Made by a program: the position numbers and the translations under genes | DNA from: Candidatus Aminicenantota bacterium | GTDB lineage: Bacteria; Acidobacteriota; Aminicenantia; Aminicenantales; Aminicenantaceae | Length of the DNA stretch: 49,266 nucleotides | Reading direction: 5' to 3' | Assembly (NCBI GenBank): GCA_011773465.1 | Contig: WVXO01000052.1 | Location: 1-49,266 of the forward strand | The notes under the pieces: generated by a model | Told to the model about the DNA's origin: nothing | Database searches by the model: none | The model's input: the letters and a program-made list of their open reading frames with translations, nothing else | Shown here: positions 44,601-49,266 of the stretch, piece by piece | How the letters are laid out: every line of letters starts with the position of its first letter | Position numbering within the stretch: position 1 is the stretch's first letter

Positions 44601-45882
44601 CCAGGATTATCTTTGCTATATCAGAAATACAGAGATCTTGGCCTTGTTCTTTTCTTGACCAGAAAAAAGCATCATCCCAGGTGTGCATGCCCTGCAGTTT
44701 TGAGCGGCCAAAGACTTCCTTTTTCTTGAGTGAGCCCTTCATATCAAAGCCAGATTCTGAGAGTACAATTAAATCCGGGCCTTCGGAAAGATAAGGACCG
44801 GAGTAAATTTCTTCAGCATCAAACACGCATCTCACAACTTTTTTCCCATCGTATTCAAGCCTTCCCAATCTTTTGCTGATTTCTTCCTTTAGAGCTTCTT
44901 TTTCTGATGGTTCAACACAACCTTCAGGAAATTTTTCTTTCAAGTTCAGGTAGATGCGATTGGGCTCCATGACAAAGGCTCTGGTTGAAGGAGAGATATC
45001 GGCCAGGCTTTCAGGAGAAGGATTTTTGAACTTTAGATAATCCTGCTCCTCCAGCCACACATTAAGATAGACTTCTTGTTCGATCTTGGCAAATCCGTGA
45101 TCTGAAAGAAGATAAAGGCCTTTATCTTCGTCCTTTAGCTTCCGAAAAGATGTTATGATTTCGTTTATTGCTCTGTCGATCTGGTTGTAATACTCAAGGA
45201 ATTTTTGATGATAGGCATGGTTTTCATCTTCATAAGCTTCCCATTGGAAATGATGGAGGCGGTCCGTGCCGGTGATAACGAATTCAAAATAATCCCAATC
45301 TTCTTTCCAGAGTAAGTTAAAAGCCTTCAGGCGCGCATCAAGGGTCTTAGCCAGATCCTTCCAGAGAAATTCAACATTTTCTCTTGATTTTTTCGTGTCG
45401 ATATCGATTTCATATCCCACCCTATCAAGAGGAGCTTTAAAGGAGAGAGGGTAAACTGCTTTAGAGAGCTCAATAGCTACAAAACCGGAAATAAGAATTC
45501 CGTTAATTTTGCGGGCAGGATAAGTGGAGGGCTGATTGATGATGATGCATTTTTTCCTCTGGTCTCCCAGCTTATCCCAGAATGTCTCTTTTCTTAGATC
45601 TAGGAAATTCGGGAAGCGAAGGTCATATGAGCCTCTTTTAAAGTCTGTAAAACCAAAGATGCCATGAGTTCCAGAATTTGTTCCAGTCATGAAATCGGTC
45701 CAGCTTACAGCAGATATTTCAGGAAGGCTCGCCTTCATCCGCTGCATATGGCCTGAAGCAATAAGCTTTGAGGTAGCGGGCATGATACCTTTTTGAGCGA
45801 GGTCTAAGAGGAGAGAGTAGGGAACTCCATCTAGGCCTATCACCAAAACTCTCTCTTTCTTTTTTTTCTTAAACAGCGACAT
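44587..45882 (-). CDS. AP-superfamily phosphodiesterase-like enzyme, first of a tandem trio
   Basis: A 431-residue protein without signal peptide or membrane helix, so apparently cytoplasmic or peripheral, unlike its two neighbours. Motifs: VLVIGLDGVPYSLLLDLAQK (metal Asp), ISAVSWTDFMTGTNSGTHGI (nucleophile region), FVITGTDRLHHFQWEA, GLYLLSDHGFAKIEQEVYLN (Asp-His) and LQGMHTWDDAFFW (metal His). The usual GDHC motif is replaced by GMHTWDD. ATG 45882 is chosen because a G-rich ribosome site lies four bases upstream and the conserved part begins there; ATG 45909 would add nine residues. Its end overlaps the next gene by 14 bases. Confidence 0.82.
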   Translation of the reverse strand: MSLFKKKKKERVLVIGLDGVPYSLLLDLAQKGIMPATSKLIASGHMQRMKASLPEISAVSWTDFMTGTNSGTHGIFGFTDFKRGSYDLRFPNFLDLRKETFWDKLGDQRKKCIIINQPSTYPARKINGILISGFVAIELSKAVYPLSFKAPLDRVGYEIDIDTKKSRENVEFLWKDLAKTLDARLKAFNLLWKEDWDYFEFVITGTDRLHHFQWEAYEDENHAYHQKFLEYYNQIDRAINEIITSFRKLKDEDKGLYLLSDHGFAKIEQEVYLNVWLEEQDYLKFKNPSPESLADISPSTRAFVMEPNRIYLNLKEKFPEGCVEPSEKEALKEEISKRLGRLEYDGKKVVRCVFDAEEIYSGPYLSEGPDLIVLSESGFDMKGSLKKKEVFGRSKLQGMHTWDDAFFWSRKEQGQDLCISDIAKIILDDFS

Positions 45883-45980
45883 GAAACCCCCTATTATAAC
45901 AGGGAACATGGTGATGTCAATTTTTGTCAGGTTGTCTCATCTGCGTTATTTTTGTTCAGCTGCAGTGGAAAAAACGCTGC

Positions 45981-46001
45981 AAATGGGGCCTGGCCCCATT
46001 T
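45981..46001. repeat. Short perfect palindrome, AAATGGGGCC-T-GGCCCCATTT
   Basis: Ten-base arms around one T; immediately followed by a second hairpin (46002-46028). Same family as 35929 and 44551. Confidence 0.75.
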
Positions 46002-46028
46002 TTTTGCCCCATTTTTCTTGGGGCAAAA
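46002..46028. terminator. Hairpin TTTTGCCCC / GGGGCAAAA
   Basis: Perfect nine-base arms around a nine-base AT-rich loop. Read on the minus strand it lies about 100 bases after the acyl-CoA synthetase stop and could end that transcript; it could also be part of the adjacent repeat. Confidence 0.45.
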
Positions 46029-46126
46029 GCAACGTGTTTTAGAGCCATACAGCCTGAACCTTTCTGGGTTCTCCATACCATATTTTCTGATCATTACCCA
46101 CATAAAATGGAAGAGGACCGCTTAAA

Positions 46127-48277
46127 TTAGCTGGATCCGAGGATTATTCTGGCATCGACGATAGCGCAGCCTTTTCCTCTCTTATAGACAAAAAGCGGAT
46201 TTATATCCAGTTCTTTTATTTCCTCAAAGTCTGTAACGAGCTGAGACAGTCTTTTCAAACATTCAGATACAGCCTTAATGTCGTAAGCTGGTTCACCTCT
46301 AAATCCTTCGAGGATTTTATGAGTTTTTGTTCTCATGATCATCATGTCGGCTGTGAGTTCACGAATAGGAGCGAGTCTAAAGGTGACATCCTCCAGGGCT
46401 TCAACGTAAATTCCACCCAAGCCGAACATCAGAATGGGTCCAAACTGAGGATCTCTGTTCATTCCCAGAATAATTTCTTTTCCCTGAGAAGCCATTTTTT
46501 CTACAAGCACGCCTTTAATTTTTGCTTTGGGTTTTTTAGCCAGGATATTTTCAAGGATTTCTTTATAGGCTTCATGGACCTCTTTCTTATTTTTTAAGTT
46601 GAGTTTGACTCCTCCAAAGTCAAATTTATGGAGGATATCCGGGGAGGCGATTTTCAGGACTACTGGAAAGCCGATTTTTTGGGCTGCTTCTGCTGCCTCT
46701 GTTTTGTTTCTAGCCAGAGAGGATTTGACCACAGGGAATTGATAAGCCTTAAGAACCTCGTACGATTCGTGTTCTAACAGGAAAAATCGGCCTTCTTTTT
46801 TGACAGAGTCTATAATTTTCTTGGCTTTGGCCTTATTTACGCTGAATTTTTTAATCCCGGTTTTTGGTCGGTTGAGCCACCAGTTGAACTTGGTCATCTC
46901 AGAAAGCACTCGAGCTGCTGATTCAGGGAACCGATAAGAAGGAATTCCGTTCTCTTCCAGGATCTCTATTCCTGAAGATACATCATAGACCCCCAAAAAA
47001 CTGCACAAGACTGGCTTTTGGAATTTTTTAGCTGTTTTGACGATGGAATCGGCAATTTTATCCACCTCTGTAAAAGAAGTAGCAGTCAGAATAATGATTG
47101 AAGAATGGACGTTTTTATCTTTCAATATGGCCTCTAGAGTTGCCTCATACAGTTCATGCTGGGCTTCTGCGATTAAATCAACAGGATTATTTAAGCTCGC
47201 CTGAGGAGGTAGAATCGCCTGTAAAGCCTTTACTGTATTCCGACTAAAGGATGCAATATTCAGACCATGGCGAATGCAGGAGTCAGTGGCTAATATGCCC
47301 GGTCCTCCTGAGTTCGTGATTATGGCGACATTTTCTCCTTTTGGCAAAGGCTGGCTGGAGAAAGCTTTGACATAATCGAAAAGTTCCTCCAAAGTTTCTC
47401 CTCTGAGCACTCCACACTGGCTAAAGATGGCATCATAAACTCTGTCCGAACCAGCCAGAGAGCCGGTATGAGAAGAAGCTGCTTTGGCGCCTAAAAGGGT
47501 GCGCCCTGCTTTAAGGGCGATGATCGGTTTGGGATTCGTACGGCTGCTTGTGATATCGCGAGCTATTCTCATGAACTCTCTTCCGTTGACAAGGTCTTCA
47601 AGATACATCAAGATGACGTCTGTTTTCGGGTCGTTTTTTAAGTAAAGCAAGAGCTCATTCTCAGTCAGGCCAGCTTTATTCCCCATGCTTATAAATTTGG
47701 AAAAACCGATATTGGACTCTTTTGCATAATCAAGCACTGCCACACACAGCGCTCCGCTTTGAGAGATGAAAGCAATATTTCCTTCTCTTGACATCGGAGT
47801 GCCGAAGGTTGCGTTCATGGATGACTCAATGTCGGTGTTCATAACGCCCAAGCAGTTTGGCCCTACAAGTGAAATGTCATAATTCTGGATGATCTTTTGG
47901 ACTTTTTTCTCCAGTTCTATTCCCTCTCCTCCTATCTCCTTAAATCCGGCTGAGATAACTATGGCTCCTTTGATCTTCTTCTTCCCGCATTCTTCCAGAA
48001 TGCCAGGGACAAAGCGTGAAGGAACAATGACGATTGCCAGGTCCACTTCATCAGGAATATCCATCACTCTGGGATAGCATTTTATTCCGAGAATTCCTTT
48101 GGCACGAGGATTAACAGGATAGACGATTCCCTGGAACCGACTGTCGATTATGTTGGCGAGAAGGGCTTGGCCAACAGAGCCTTGCTGTCTTGAAGCACCG
48201 ATGATAGCCATGGATTTAGGATAAAAAATGGAGTTAAGCTTGCTGGCGGTCTTATCTTGTGCCTTTGATTTTTCCAT
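46127..48277 (-). CDS. ADP-forming acyl-CoA synthetase (acetate-CoA ligase type), fused alpha-beta
   Basis: A 716-residue protein that makes ATP from ADP and an acyl-CoA, giving the free acid, a common route in peptide and sugar fermentation. Order of domains: CoA-binding (MAIIGASRQQGSVGQALLAN, about 25-115), ligase-CoA domain (GNIAFISQSGALCVAVLDY) with the phospho-histidine His270 in SSHTGSLAGSD, and a C-terminal ATP-grasp domain from about 490 (FPVVLKIASPDILHKFDFGG, LVEKMASQGKEIILGMNRDP, DINPLFVYKRGKG). Start: ATG 48277, with GAGG ten bases upstream; the in-frame TTG 48283 has it only four bases away. The PDO gene lies 43 bases upstream. Confidence 0.93.
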   Translation of the reverse strand: MEKSKAQDKTASKLNSIFYPKSMAIIGASRQQGSVGQALLANIIDSRFQGIVYPVNPRAKGILGIKCYPRVMDIPDEVDLAIVIVPSRFVPGILEECGKKKIKGAIVISAGFKEIGGEGIELEKKVQKIIQNYDISLVGPNCLGVMNTDIESSMNATFGTPMSREGNIAFISQSGALCVAVLDYAKESNIGFSKFISMGNKAGLTENELLLYLKNDPKTDVILMYLEDLVNGREFMRIARDITSSRTNPKPIIALKAGRTLLGAKAASSHTGSLAGSDRVYDAIFSQCGVLRGETLEELFDYVKAFSSQPLPKGENVAIITNSGGPGILATDSCIRHGLNIASFSRNTVKALQAILPPQASLNNPVDLIAEAQHELYEATLEAILKDKNVHSSIIILTATSFTEVDKIADSIVKTAKKFQKPVLCSFLGVYDVSSGIEILEENGIPSYRFPESAARVLSEMTKFNWWLNRPKTGIKKFSVNKAKAKKIIDSVKKEGRFFLLEHESYEVLKAYQFPVVKSSLARNKTEAAEAAQKIGFPVVLKIASPDILHKFDFGGVKLNLKNKKEVHEAYKEILENILAKKPKAKIKGVLVEKMASQGKEIILGMNRDPQFGPILMFGLGGIYVEALEDVTFRLAPIRELTADMMIMRTKTHKILEGFRGEPAYDIKAVSECLKRLSQLVTDFEEIKELDINPLFVYKRGKGCAIVDARIILGSS

Positions 48278-48326
48278 TGGCAATAAACCTCGCTAACTTA
48301 TCATTTGAGGGATCAAATCCCCCTGT

Positions 48327-49022
48327 TTATTTTTGGCCTTCAGAGCTTATAGCTTTAAGCACATGCTCAAGAAATGTTTCTTCTGGGACGGCACCATCTA
48401 AGAAAATTTTCTCGTTTATTACTGTCTTTGGAACTCCGAAGACATTGTACTTATGTGCAATATGGGGAAATTCGGTGGATTCGACCATATCAGCCCTTAT
48501 AAAAGGAGACTCGAGAGCAAATTGATGCCCTAAATGGACAACGAGAGGACAATAGGGACAGGTAGGAGTTACGAAGACCTGGATGTGAATATCCTTGTCA
48601 ATAGTTTTTAAAGCTTCTCTAGTTTTTTGACTCAGCCCAGTCTGTCCCTTTGAGGCATCAAGGATGGCTTCAATAAGGCTTGAGTACTCGTATCCAGAAG
48701 GGATTCCAAAAAATCTTATGCCATAATCTTTCTGGCCCAGGATGATTGTGGCTGGAATCTTATCTATCCCGTACTCTGCCGCTTTTTCTTTATCCCCGCT
48801 AAAATCGTAGATAACAAGTTCAATTTTATCGGAGAGAGCGCTGACTTCCTTCAGCAATTCTCTTGTTTCCCTGCAAAAGACACATTCCTGTCCTTTGAGA
48901 TGGTCAGGAACGATCAGCCGACTAGGTTCCTGTGTAAAAAGGAGAAGAGTCACTTTTTCTTTCATCTCCTCATCGAGTTTTTTCTTTGTCGCTTCTACGA
49001 CTTCTTTATTTAGTATTTCCAT
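48327..49022 (-). CDS. Protein disulfide oxidoreductase with two thioredoxin folds (PDO/glutaredoxin-like)
   Basis: A 231-residue cytoplasmic protein with two thioredoxin-like units. The first has the pair Cys47-x-x-Cys50 (ECVFCRETRE) and the cis-Pro region DKIPATIIL. The second has Cys155-x-x-Cys158 (TPTCPYCPLVVHLGHQ) and FGVPKTVINEKIFLDG. The layout and length match the archaeal/thermophile-type PDO family, which makes, reduces or isomerises disulfides and often serves as a reductase for peroxiredoxins. Precedes the acyl-CoA synthetase gene on the same strand. The ribosome site is weak. Confidence 0.9.
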   Translation of the reverse strand: MEILNKEVVEATKKKLDEEMKEKVTLLLFTQEPSRLIVPDHLKGQECVFCRETRELLKEVSALSDKIELVIYDFSGDKEKAAEYGIDKIPATIILGQKDYGIRFFGIPSGYEYSSLIEAILDASKGQTGLSQKTREALKTIDKDIHIQVFVTPTCPYCPLVVHLGHQFALESPFIRADMVESTEFPHIAHKYNVFGVPKTVINEKIFLDGAVPEETFLEHVLKAISSEGQK

Positions 49023-49193
49023 ATATTTACTTTCTATTCATTTTTAAACATTTTAATTCCCTACGCTCGAAAAATCAACAAACCGAGGGGGGTTATAGGA
49101 TCGGGTATTTCAAACTCTTATCATTTTAAATAATGCTTAAGTGGAAAAATTTGATTTATCAAATCCAAGTTTGTAGCATAGAAGATGAGTGAA

Positions 49194-49232
49194 AATAAAT
49201 GGGATCAGACTTGCAAAACTTGAATTTTTTTA
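49194..49232. repeat. Third copy of the 26846-27074 element end
   Basis: AAATAAATGGGATCAGACTT (49194-49213), continuing TGCAAAACTTGA: one mismatch to the 26846/27074 termini over the first 20 shared bases. The match extends into AAATAAAT, which also flanks the right end of the first element. The rest of this copy lies beyond the window. Confidence 0.75.
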
Positions 49233-49266
49233 TTTTTGAGGATTTTTCTGAAGAATTGACATCTTA

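Overview
The window reads as chromosomal DNA from a Gram-negative, heterotrophic, probably anaerobic bacterium. It carries lipid A/Kdo genes (lpxB, waaA), outer-membrane barrel proteins, many exported hydrolases (S9, M23, M24 and D-aminoacylase families), an ADP-forming acyl-CoA synthetase and an archaeal-type two-domain disulfide oxidoreductase. This mix, with tandem AP-superfamily phosphodiesterases, resembles Acidobacteriota-like or Candidatus Aminicenantes genomes. That placement is recollection, not a computed assignment. No tRNA, rRNA, CRISPR array, prophage or intact transposase was seen.

Layout. 1-5355 (minus): TPR protein, rpsO, pnp, three pseudopilins, then the N-terminal part of lpxB running off the left edge. 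5699-7771 (minus): membrane histidine kinase. 8113-16632 (plus): metallophosphoesterase, a large kinase-like/beta-barrel protein, an NTT-like carrier with a HEAT tail, a cNMP-binding-fold protein and a response regulator. 16712-21591 (minus): second histidine kinase, PhoU-like protein, Na/Pi cotransporter, Lys/Glu/Pro-rich protein. 21785-26843 (plus): waaA, PAP2 phosphatase, amidohydrolase, M23 peptidase. 26846-27074: a palindromic repeat element between convergent genes. 27077-29122 (minus): S9 peptidase. 29393-34640 (plus): a rearranged phosphoglycerate mutase and a four-gene ABC transporter operon. 34693-35823 (minus): Glu-rich lipoprotein. 36136-38039 (plus): M24 peptidase and nitroreductase. 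38176-49022 (minus): DUF3078-like barrel, Oxa1/EMC3-like membrane protein, small RHH-like protein, three tandem AP-superfamily enzymes, acyl-CoA synthetase and PDO.

The strongest discovery is gene 29393-30994. It encodes a complete cofactor-independent phosphoglycerate mutase in circularly permuted order: canonical C-terminal part first, an acidic linker, then the canonical N-terminal part with the catalytic serine. All seven metal/nucleophile residues are present, the gene has a near-consensus promoter and there is no frameshift. A second notable system is 8113-12596, where a metallophosphoesterase precedes an outer-membrane barrel carrying a kinase-like DWDRH module. Together they suggest phosphate chemistry outside the cytoplasm. 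A third is the carrier/HEAT, cNMP-fold, receiver and kinase neighbourhood at 12732-18259, which looks like one sensory unit spread over separate genes.
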